Of a DNA stretch of 33,864 nucleotides, positions 14,411 through 20,807 are shown piece by piece. The notes beneath the pieces are model-generated. The model saw only the letters and a list, made by a program, of their open reading frames with translations, did no database searches and was not told where the DNA came from. Origin of the DNA: Acholeplasmataceae bacterium (GTDB lineage: Bacteria; Bacillota_I; Bacilli_A; ML615J-28; CAG-313); the NCBI GenBank assembly GCA_012838945.1, contig DUOG01000064.1, forward strand, positions 1 to 33,864, read 5' to 3'. How positions within the stretch are numbered: position 1 is the first letter of the stretch; each line of letters opens with the position of its first letter. Made by a program: the position numbers and the translations under genes.

Positions 14411-15850
14411 TTAAATTATTCCTACTTCTTTAAAAGCCATTAGGACGAAATATAGTAGGAATAAAGAGGTAGATACCCATAAAATAGGGTGAACCTCTTT
14501 GGTCTTCTTTTGGCATACCTTAACAATAATGTAGAAGATAAAACCAAAAGCAATACCAATAGATATATTGTAAGCAAGTGTCATAATAATAGCACTAAAG
14601 AATGCTGGTAATGCTTCTGCAAAATCATTCCATTCAATTTCTTTGAAACTTCCTGCCATCATAACACCAACAATCATCAATGCTGGAGCTGTAGCGGCTC
14701 CAGGAACCACCGCTACGATTGGTGATAGTAAAATACATAATAGGAAGAAGATTGCGGTGAAGACACTAGTTAAACCCGTGCGGCCGCCAACTTCAATTCC
14801 GGCAGCACTTTCAACATATGTTGTGGTGTTACTTGTTCCAAGGAGGGCTCCCATAGAGGTAGCAATGGAATCAGCAAATAAGGCTTTTTCCATTTTAGTT
14901 TTAAAGCCCTTAGAGTGTTCGATAGCGTCAACGTCTTCATCAGTGAAAATACCACTTCTACGACCTGTACCAATGAATGTACCGATAGTATCAAAAGTAT
15001 CTGATAAGCTAAATGCAAAGATAGCAAGCAATGCCATTGGTAAACGAGAAAGATCACTAAATAAACTACCCATTCCATCAAAGGCAGCAAAGAATGTTTC
15101 ACCAATATCATTAAATGGAGCAACAAATGATTCCCAAGTAAAAGCAACATCTTTTACTGGGCTTACTCCCATTGGAATACCGATAATTGTAGCTGCAACA
15201 ATACCAATTAAAATAGCACCTTTAACTTTAAATAGTAAGAGGACAATTGTAATAACTAAACCAATAAGTGCGACTAGTGGCACCGCAGAGGCAAATTTAG
15301 TTATCTCAGGAATAATTGAGGAATCAATGATAGCCCCACCGCCATCAATCGCAAACCAAGAACCTGGGTCGGCCACAAAGGTTAACATTCCGGCATTTTT
15401 AAGACCGATATAGAAAATAAAAATACCAATACCTCCGCCAATTGCATGTTGTAAACTCTTTGGAATAGACTTAATAATATGCTTTCTGACTTTGGTAACG
15501 GTAATTATAATGTTAATGATTCCGCAAATAAAAACGATGGCTAATGCTTCTTGCCAAGAAAACTTTAAAGCAAAACATACAGTGTATGTGAAAAAAGCAT
15601 TGAGCCCCATCCCTGGCGCAACTGCATAAGGCACATTCGCAAACAAACCCATAAAAAGGGTACCAATGACTGTAGCGAGAATAGTCGCTAAAAAAACCGC
15701 ATTAACAGGCATGCCGGTTAATCCTAAGATTTGAGGATTTACAAAGATGATGTAAACCATCGCAAAGAAAGTTGTTAGTCCAGCCACTAATTCACGAGTA
15801 ACAGTCGTTTTGTGTTCTTCTAACTTGAAAAAGCTTTTGATTTTAGACAT
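14411..15850 (-). CDS. AzgA family guanine/hypoxanthine permease (PbuG/PbuO-like)
   Basis: 479 residues and 12 to 14 membrane helices. It opens with the AzgA signature (TTFFAMVYIIFVNPQIL, then FLATILATVIGTLFMGL and APGMGLNAFFTY), continues with FSLSDTFDTIGTFIGTGRRSG and ends with TSNTTTYVESAAGIEVGGRTGL, the conserved substrate and proton sites. The family imports guanine, hypoxanthine or adenine with protons. The guanine-class riboswitch directly upstream argues for guanine/hypoxanthine. It has its own sigma-A promoter at 16058-16086 and its own terminator. The ATG at 15850 has AAGGTAAGAGAAA upstream. Confidence 0.93.
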   Translation of the reverse strand: MSKIKSFFKLEEHKTTVTRELVAGLTTFFAMVYIIFVNPQILGLTGMPVNAVFLATILATVIGTLFMGLFANVPYAVAPGMGLNAFFTYTVCFALKFSWQEALAIVFICGIINIIITVTKVRKHIIKSIPKSLQHAIGGGIGIFIFYIGLKNAGMLTFVADPGSWFAIDGGGAIIDSSIIPEITKFASAVPLVALIGLVITIVLLLFKVKGAILIGIVAATIIGIPMGVSPVKDVAFTWESFVAPFNDIGETFFAAFDGMGSLFSDLSRLPMALLAIFAFSLSDTFDTIGTFIGTGRRSGIFTDEDVDAIEHSKGFKTKMEKALFADSIATSMGALLGTSNTTTYVESAAGIEVGGRTGLTSVFTAIFFLLCILLSPIVAVVPGAATAPALMIVGVMMAGSFKEIEWNDFAEALPAFFSAIIMTLAYNISIGIAFGFIFYIIVKVCQKKTKEVHPILWVSTSLFLLYFVLMAFKEVGII

Positions 15851-15885
15851 TTTCTCTTACCTTTCTAATTTGATTTTGAATATCG

Positions 15886-15923
15886 CAAGGTAAAAATAAA
15901 AAGCAAGCATAATTTATGCTCGC
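15886..15923 (-). terminator. Riboswitch-controlled intrinsic terminator
   Basis: Stem 15903-15912 with 15914-15923 is followed on the minus strand by a T-rich tract (TTTTTATTTTT). It sits between the guanine aptamer and the permease start codon and is the expected off-switch. Confidence 0.85.
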
Positions 15924-15954
15924 CAATATTATACCCTTTGGGATATCACATTTA

Positions 15955-16019
15955 CCAATAGTCAAGCGATTACGGTCGCTTGGTAGAAACTCTGGAACCA
16001 ATTATCCATATTATATTGG
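15955..16019 (-). ncRNA. Guanine-class purine riboswitch aptamer
   Basis: Read on the minus strand, P1 pairs CCAATA (16019-16014) with TATTGG (15960-15955). Between them are the J1/2 TATAAT, a short P2 with a TTGG-containing loop, the invariant GTTTCTACC of J2/3, and P3 CAAGCGA/TCGCTTG closing the CCGTAA loop. The nucleotide that pairs with the ligand base (position 74 in the xpt numbering) lies in GACTAT and is C, the guanine/hypoxanthine class, not U as in adenine switches. P2 is imperfect, with an A-G mismatch. Ligand binding should favour the terminator at 15886-15923 and so turn off guanine uptake. Confidence 0.93.
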
Positions 16020-16057
16020 CGATGCTATTTAATTTTAACTTTGCAACACTCGACAGT

Positions 16058-16086
16058 ATTTTACCATAGCATCAAATACTTGTCAA
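16058..16086 (-). promoter_or_regulatory. sigma-A promoter of the riboswitch-permease transcript
   Basis: TTGACA (16081-16086), 17 bp, and TAAAAT (16058-16063) on the minus strand. Transcription would start about 30 bp upstream of the aptamer. Confidence 0.8.
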
Positions 16087-16107
16087 CCTTAGGCAATCGC
16101 TTTCACA

Positions 16108-16135
16108 ATAAAAAACACCGCTAACTGGTGCGGTG
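16108..16135 (-). terminator. Terminator of the CotO-like gene
   Basis: CACCGC (16121-16116 region) and GCGGTG form a 6-bp GC-rich stem with an 8-nt loop, followed on the minus strand by TTTTTTATT. It overlaps the end of the upstream gene. Confidence 0.8.
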
Positions 16136-16137
16136 CT

Positions 16138-16611
16138 TCAAAATTTGATAATATAAATGTCTAATAAATCTTTAAGGTTTATTGTTAAATCCTCTTCATC
16201 ATCCGTTTTAACAATTAAATGATCATCCTTAATTTCATATGGATAACAATTAATTTCCTCGGTTTCCGTAATCAAAGTGCATTCAACTGGTCGACCATTA
16301 TGATACATCGTAATGATGTTTTCAAGTTTTACCCTCAACATATCTTCAAGAGGAAGATGTCTTTCAATTAGATCTGGATCAATCACATTTTCATTTGTAG
16401 GTTCTGTTTCCTCAAACTCTTCTTCTTCAAGGGTTTCTAAAAACTTATCTAATTCATCATGTTCTTTTTGGTACTTAGGTTCAATCTTTTTTTCTTGAGG
16501 GTGTTCAGAACTATCATAATAGTCTTGTGCTTTTGTTTCACTGATTTTCGTTGAAACCGTATGAATAAACATTAAAGGGTCAGGTATCTCCTTTGAAATG
16601 TTCTTTTTCAT
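16138..16611 (-). CDS. Acidic protein, possible CotO-like spore coat protein
   Basis: 157 residues, very acidic in the middle (a run with LEEEEFEETEP near 60-70). The N-terminus has DPLMFIH, reminiscent of the PLMYI start of Bacillus CotO (YjbX). After the charged linker, the C-terminal 70 residues form a small beta-rich domain (RPVECTLITETEEINCYPYE, then LTINLKDLLDIYIIKF) laid out like the CotO C-terminus. CotO links inner coat and crust assembly in Bacillus. The match is from memory and weak; the other possibility is an unrelated acidic protein. It follows coaX by 44 bp on the same strand. CATATACTT upstream of the ATG resembles a mother-cell -10, but no -35 fits. Confidence 0.5.
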   Translation of the reverse strand: MKKNISKEIPDPLMFIHTVSTKISETKAQDYYDSSEHPQEKKIEPKYQKEHDELDKFLETLEEEEFEETEPTNENVIDPDLIERHLPLEDMLRVKLENIITMYHNGRPVECTLITETEEINCYPYEIKDDHLIVKTDDEEDLTINLKDLLDIYIIKF

Positions 16612-16655
16612 CTTATCACCTAGTTAAGTATATGATGAGACATATAAAAACTTGC

Positions 16656-17429
16656 TTATTTATTTTTATTATATAAGATGATAAGACCTCTTAAAAGCAA
16701 ATCTTTATCATAGATATATGGAATGGTCAATGAATCCTTAATGAGTTCGGAAAGTCCTCCGGTTAAGATAACCGTAGCTTCGCCAATTTCATCTTTGATT
16801 CTTTTTACCAATCCATCAATCATTGCTGCTGTACCAAAGACAGAGCCGCTTTGAATACAGCTGGCGGTGTCACGACCAATGACATTTTTAGGGGCTGCTA
16901 GTTTCGGCAAGTTTAGTTTTGCGGTTGAGGACACTAGACTGTTTAGTGAACTAATAATCCCCGGCGCAATAATCCCCCCTAAAAACTCACTTTTTGCGTT
17001 AACCACAATTAACTTAGTAGCTGTTCCTAAATCCACAATAATGACATTACCGGAATAACTATCCCGAGCTGCTACTGCTGCTAATAATAAATCTGCTCCT
17101 AATTGTTTTGGATTTTCTAGTTTAATTTTAATTCCGCTTTTTAAACCTGGTCCAACAAAGATTGGCTTTTTATTAAAGTATTTATCAGCCATTATTTCAA
17201 TGGTATGATCAAGCGGAGGAACAACACTAGAGACTATCAACCCTTGAACATCTTCTATTTTATAACCACTACTAAGTAGCATTTCGGTAATTGTTACTCC
17301 ATATTCATCTTCTGTCAGTTTTACATTTGTTGAAAGACGGAAAGTTTTCACGATTTTATCATCAATACAAACTCCAATAACTATATGAGTATTTCCTATA
17401 TCAAAACATAAAACGATTTTTTTATTCAT
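16656..17429 (-). CDS. coaX: Type III pantothenate kinase
   Basis: 257 residues from the ATG at 17429; the frame extends to a GTG at 17438. It shows the ASKHA-fold signatures of CoaX: DIGNTHIVIGV at the N-terminus (phosphate loop, D10), LGADLL with the catalytic Asp, and VDLGTATKL in the second half, then GGIIAPGI. It phosphorylates pantothenate in the first step of coenzyme A synthesis and, unlike CoaA, is not feedback inhibited and needs a monovalent cation. It sits between efp and the CotO-like gene on the same strand, with a terminator between it and efp. Confidence 0.94.
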   Translation of the reverse strand: MNKKIVLCFDIGNTHIVIGVCIDDKIVKTFRLSTNVKLTEDEYGVTITEMLLSSGYKIEDVQGLIVSSVVPPLDHTIEIMADKYFNKKPIFVGPGLKSGIKIKLENPKQLGADLLLAAVAARDSYSGNVIIVDLGTATKLIVVNAKSEFLGGIIAPGIISSLNSLVSSTAKLNLPKLAAPKNVIGRDTASCIQSGSVFGTAAMIDGLVKRIKDEIGEATVILTGGLSELIKDSLTIPYIYDKDLLLRGLIILYNKNK

Positions 17430-17464
17430 TTTTATCACTCACTTTTTTACTTATTTCTCTATCT

Positions 17465-17473
17465 ATTTTACCA
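17465..17473 (-). promoter_or_regulatory. Candidate extended -10 promoter of coaX
   Basis: TGGTAAAAT on the minus strand is an extended -10 about 36 bp upstream of the coaX ATG. The -35 (TTTTCT at 17 bp) is weak. Confidence 0.4.
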
Positions 17474-17491
17474 CATATTTGCATAAAAGAA

Positions 17492-17524
17492 AAATAAAAA
17501 ACTGTAGACATTTACCTACAGTTT
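17492..17524 (-). terminator. Terminator of efp
   Basis: AAACTGTAG (17499-17507) pairs with CTACAGTTT (17516-17524), followed on the minus strand by TTTTTTATTTTT. Confidence 0.85.
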
Positions 17525-17541
17525 ATCATAAATCATAATGT

Positions 17542-18099
17542 TTATGCTCTTGATGAATATTTACCATCAATTGTTGATACGATAATTTTATCTCCTTGAT
17601 TGATAAACATTGGAACCTTAACAACAAATCCAGTTTCTAAAGTAACTTCTTTTTGAGCGTTAGTTGCAGTGTTTCCAGCAACCGCAGGAGCACTTTCAGT
17701 AACTTCTAAAGCTACTTTTTCTGGAAGATTGATTCCTAAAATCTCACCACTATAATCAACAACCTCTACTTCCATACCTTCAAGTAAGAAGTTAGATTCC
17801 CAAGCCATTTTTTCTTTTGCCATTTCAATTTGTTCAAAAGTCTCATTGTCCATGAAAACATATGCATCATTTGTTGAATAAACAAATTGCATCTTTTTCT
17901 TTTCAATGTGTGCTTGTTCAACCTTTTCACCGGCATTAAAAGAATAATCAATTATAGCTCCAGTTCGCAAGTTGCGTAGTTTGGTGCGCACAAATGCTTG
18001 ACCTTTCCCTGGTTTGACGTGTAGGAATTCGATAATTTGATAAATATTACCTTCATATAAAATTGTCATCCCGGTTTTAAAATCACTGGTTAAAATCAT
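17542..18099 (-). CDS. efp: Elongation factor P
   Basis: 185 residues, the full three-domain length. The N-terminal KOW domain carries the modification loop VKPGKGQAF with K32 at the tip, the lysine that in Bacillus receives 5-aminopentanol. The C-terminal OB domains end in GDKIIVSTIDGKYSSRA, the family's conserved finish. EF-P rescues ribosomes stalled on polyproline. It is monocistronic, between a sigma-A promoter and a terminator. The Ala/Thr-rich linker near 135-150 (TESAPAVAGNTATNAQKE) is somewhat variable. Confidence 0.97.
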   Translation of the reverse strand: MILTSDFKTGMTILYEGNIYQIIEFLHVKPGKGQAFVRTKLRNLRTGAIIDYSFNAGEKVEQAHIEKKKMQFVYSTNDAYVFMDNETFEQIEMAKEKMAWESNFLLEGMEVEVVDYSGEILGINLPEKVALEVTESAPAVAGNTATNAQKEVTLETGFVVKVPMFINQGDKIIVSTIDGKYSSRA

Positions 18100-18128
18100 G
18101 TAAATACCTCCATTACTATTACTTATTT

Positions 18129-18157
18129 ATTATACTATTATCTTGTCATTTTTTCAA
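18129..18157 (-). promoter_or_regulatory. sigma-A promoter of efp
   Basis: TTGAAA (18152-18157), 17 bp, TATAAT (18129-18134) on the minus strand, 30 bp from the start codon. Confidence 0.75.
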
Positions 18158-18179
18158 TTGATTTATTATGATAAATTTC

Positions 18180-19733
18180 CTAGTCTACTAATAATGATTC
18201 TATATTAAAGACTTTATTAGTAATTTCCCCAGCAAATTCATTTTCGTGAGTAACAAAAATTACACTACCGGGAAACTCTTTAATTGCTTTAACTAAAGCA
18301 ACTTTGGCGTTGTGGTCGAGGTGATTCGTTGGTTCATCCAGTAACAATACATTACAAGGCTTAAAGAGAATTCGACATAGTTTCACTTTGGCTTGTTCGC
18401 CCCCACTAAGGCTTTTAATTGGCTGAACAGCAACTTCATCAACAATCCCACAACTGGCAAGACGCGATCTAATTTCATTATGGGTCAGAGTTGGATATTC
18501 GTTTTGAATTACTTGAAGGGCTGATAATTCATCATTTTCCCAAATGTGATCTTGTGCGTAATAACCAATGACAACATCAGAGAAGAACTCAAAATGACCT
18601 TTGATTGGCTTTAATTCCCCAATCAGGGTCTTTAATAGGGTACTCTTACCGATACCATTAAATCCTTGAAGTGATAATTTTTCCCGATTGGCTAGTTTAA
18701 AACTCATAGCCGGTAGAAGAGAATAATAATATCCAATTTCTAAATTATTTACTTTCAAAAGAGTTTCAGCTGAAACAGGTTTATAGGTAAACTTAAAGTG
18801 CGGTTCCGGCAATTTCTTTAGTTTAGCCATTGGCTTCATCTTGGCTAATTGTTTTTCTCTACTTTTGGCTAGTTTACTAGTAGAAGCCCTTGCTTTATTC
18901 TTATTAATGTATTCAGTAAGTCTCGCTCTTTCTTTTTGATCCTTAATATATTCTTTCTCATAACTATCGATTCTCATCTGTTTCTTAATTAGGTAATCTT
19001 GGTAATTGCCCTTATATTTAGTTAGACTAGTAAACTCTACTTCAATAATACGATTACAAACATTATTCAAAAACTCTTCATTATGTGAAACAATTAAAAA
19101 GGCACCTTTAAATTCTTTTAAGAATTTAATCAACCATTCAACATGTTCTGCATCCAGAAAGTTTGTTGGCTCATCAAGAATTAATAGTTCTGGAACCTCT
19201 AGTAAGACTTTAGCCAACATCAATTTAACTTTTTGACCACCACTGAGTTTAGCAATTGGTCGGTCCATTCCAATAGCTGTAAGTCCGAGTCCACTAGCAA
19301 TCTTCGCAACTTCGGAGTCAATTTGAAAAAAGTTATGACTTTCTAGTTTCTCTCTGATTCTAGTTGCTTGGCGGATTAGCCGATGCATCGTTTCTTCATC
19401 ACTAGTCTTTCTTAATTCACTATTAATACTATCTAGTTCATCACTTAAAACTAGGAGATCACTAAAAGCACTTTTTAAATATTCTTGAATGGTAAGTTTT
19501 CCATTGAGCTTAGCATATTGATCTAAGTAACCAATCTTGATATTAGGATTAATGGTAATTGATCCTTCATCAGGACTAACATCTCCGCCTAATATTTTTA
19601 TGAGAGTGGTTTTTCCGGTTCCATTTGCTCCTATCAAACCAATTTTTTCTCCACGTAAAACTCTAAAACTAACCTTCTCATATAGTTTTTTATCACCAAA
19701 TGTATGACTTAAATTTTCTACCGTTATTAACAT
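18180..19733 (-). CDS. ABC-F family ATPase, YfmM-like
   Basis: 517 residues from the ATG at 19733, which has AAGGAAG at the right distance; the ATG at 19739 is too close to it. It has two ABC domains in tandem and no membrane segments. Walker A motifs are GANGTGKTT and GFNGIGKST, signatures LSGGQKVKLMLAKVLL and LSGGEQAKVKLCRIL, and Walker B LILDEPTNFLD and LLLDEPTNHLD. A Lys/Arg-rich linker joins them, as in ribosome-binding ABC-F proteins. Length and sequence (NLSHTFGDKKLY, GYLDQYAKL) resemble Bacillus YfmM. Such proteins bind the ribosomal E site; some protect against antibiotics, others act in translation. The linker is short, so a housekeeping role is likelier than resistance. Confidence 0.9.
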   Translation of the reverse strand: MLITVENLSHTFGDKKLYEKVSFRVLRGEKIGLIGANGTGKTTLIKILGGDVSPDEGSITINPNIKIGYLDQYAKLNGKLTIQEYLKSAFSDLLVLSDELDSINSELRKTSDEETMHRLIRQATRIREKLESHNFFQIDSEVAKIASGLGLTAIGMDRPIAKLSGGQKVKLMLAKVLLEVPELLILDEPTNFLDAEHVEWLIKFLKEFKGAFLIVSHNEEFLNNVCNRIIEVEFTSLTKYKGNYQDYLIKKQMRIDSYEKEYIKDQKERARLTEYINKNKARASTSKLAKSREKQLAKMKPMAKLKKLPEPHFKFTYKPVSAETLLKVNNLEIGYYYSLLPAMSFKLANREKLSLQGFNGIGKSTLLKTLIGELKPIKGHFEFFSDVVIGYYAQDHIWENDELSALQVIQNEYPTLTHNEIRSRLASCGIVDEVAVQPIKSLSGGEQAKVKLCRILFKPCNVLLLDEPTNHLDHNAKVALVKAIKEFPGSVIFVTHENEFAGEITNKVFNIESLLVD

Positions 19734-19761
19734 ATTCATTCTTCCTTTTTATATTAATTTA

Positions 19762-19790
19762 ATTTTACTGAAAGTTTGCAAAATATGCAA
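19762..19790 (-). promoter_or_regulatory. sigma-A promoter of the ABC-F gene
   Basis: TTGCAT (19785-19790), 17 bp, TAAAAT (19762-19767) on the minus strand. Confidence 0.6.
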
Positions 19791-19807
19791 GATTTATTGT
19801 AAAAGTC

Positions 19808-19836
19808 TTTAATAATATCCCTCTTTCAGTTATAAT
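19808..19836 (+). promoter_or_regulatory. Candidate sigma-A promoter of ispH
   Basis: TATAAT (19831-19836) with TTTAAT (19808-19813) 17 bp upstream. The -10 is perfect and the -35 is weak. Confidence 0.5.
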
Positions 19837-19852
19837 AAGATTAGGTGATTAT

Positions 19853-20764
19853 ATGAAAATTACAGAATTAAGACCCAATGGGTTTTGTGGAGGAGTTAAA
19901 CGCTCCCTACAAATGGTCCAAGAGGTTATCAATGATCCAAAGTATCCTAGACCCCTTTATCTTCTTGGTCAAATTGTTCATAATAAATTTATCAATAATG
20001 CCTTGCACGAACAAGGAGTAATTATCTTAGAGGGAAATTCGCGCCTTGAAATGCTTGATCAAATAGACCATGGAACGGTAATCTTTACAGCTCATGGAAT
20101 AAGTGAACAAGTTATTCAAAAAGCCAAAGATAAAAACTTACACATTGTGAATGCTACTTGCCCTCATGTCAATAAATCCTTTGAACTAATTAAAGAAAAA
20201 TTGGCGGAAGGCTATACGGTTATATATATAGGTAAAAACCATCATCCGGAAACCGAAGCAGCCCTAGCCATTGACAATTCCATTATTCTAATTGAAAAGG
20301 CAAATGAAGTAGCATCACTAAATATTACTAATGATAAGATAGCACTTATCAATCAAACAACAATGTCTCCCTATGACATAAAGGAAATAACTGATGCGCT
20401 TAAAGATAATTATCCGCATCTTACCCCAATTGATAGTGTTTGTAATTCCACTAAGAAAAGACAGGATGCTTTACAACAAATCGATGAGAGCGTCGACTTA
20501 GTAATTGTTATTGGCGATCGCTCAAGTAACAATACTCAAAAATTAAGAGAAACTAGTGAGAAGGTCTTAAATAAAACGACAATTGCTGTTGAAAATGTCG
20601 AAGACCTAAATGGCCATGACCTATCAAAATATCAAAATATTGTGGTGACAGCAGGTACTTCTACGCCAAGAGCCATCATCAATGAAATAATTGAAACACT
20701 TAATACTAACACCAATGCAAAATTTGTTTCTCAACTTAAGGGAATGAATTATTTAAATAGTTAA
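19853..20764 (+). CDS. ispH: 4-hydroxy-3-methylbut-2-enyl diphosphate reductase (IspH/LytB)
   Basis: 303 residues. Three cysteines bind the [4Fe-4S] cluster: C12 in PNGFCGGVKR, the Cys of NATCPHVNK and the Cys of DSVCNSTKKRQ. The substrate-binding histidines are in GQIVHN, TAHGIS and GKNHHPE. It catalyses the last step of the MEP pathway, giving IPP and DMAPP, so the organism makes isoprenoids without mevalonate. GGTGAT lies just before the ATG. It is a single gene with its own promoter and a strong terminator. Confidence 0.97.
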   Translation: MKITELRPNGFCGGVKRSLQMVQEVINDPKYPRPLYLLGQIVHNKFINNALHEQGVIILEGNSRLEMLDQIDHGTVIFTAHGISEQVIQKAKDKNLHIVNATCPHVNKSFELIKEKLAEGYTVIYIGKNHHPETEAALAIDNSIILIEKANEVASLNITNDKIALINQTTMSPYDIKEITDALKDNYPHLTPIDSVCNSTKKRQDALQQIDESVDLVIVIGDRSSNNTQKLRETSEKVLNKTTIAVENVEDLNGHDLSKYQNIVVTAGTSTPRAIINEIIETLNTNTNAKFVSQLKGMNYLNS

Positions 20765-20770
20765 AATGAC

Positions 20771-20800
20771 AAAGCCATAATGGGATTCCATTATGGCTTT
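20771..20800. terminator. Bidirectional terminator between ispH and pheT
   Basis: A 13-bp perfect stem AAAGCCATAATGG (20771-20783) with CCATTATGGCTTT (20788-20800), 4-nt loop. Confidence 0.9.
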
Positions 20801-20807
20801 TATCCTT

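Noticed and set aside
14770-15150. A 126-codon minus-strand frame inside the AzgA gene
   Set aside because: Out-of-frame shadow, Leu-rich, with no start signals; the AzgA frame has all the family motifs.
14643-15413. A 256-codon open frame on the plus strand inside the AzgA-type permease gene
   Set aside because: It lies fully antisense to a clear membrane transporter, has no ribosome binding site and has a Pro/Ile/Thr-rich composition typical of an antisense shadow.
3736-16140. Possible use of TGA as a tryptophan codon, as in Mollicutes
   Set aside because: Several genes end at TGA in the expected place, including ku (whose TGA overlaps the ligase ATG), uppP and the cotO-like gene, and Trp is TGG throughout.
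18180-19733. Antibiotic resistance role for the ABC-F protein
   Set aside because: The sequence is closest to YfmM-like housekeeping members and there is no resistance gene context; resistance cannot be inferred from the ABC-F fold alone.
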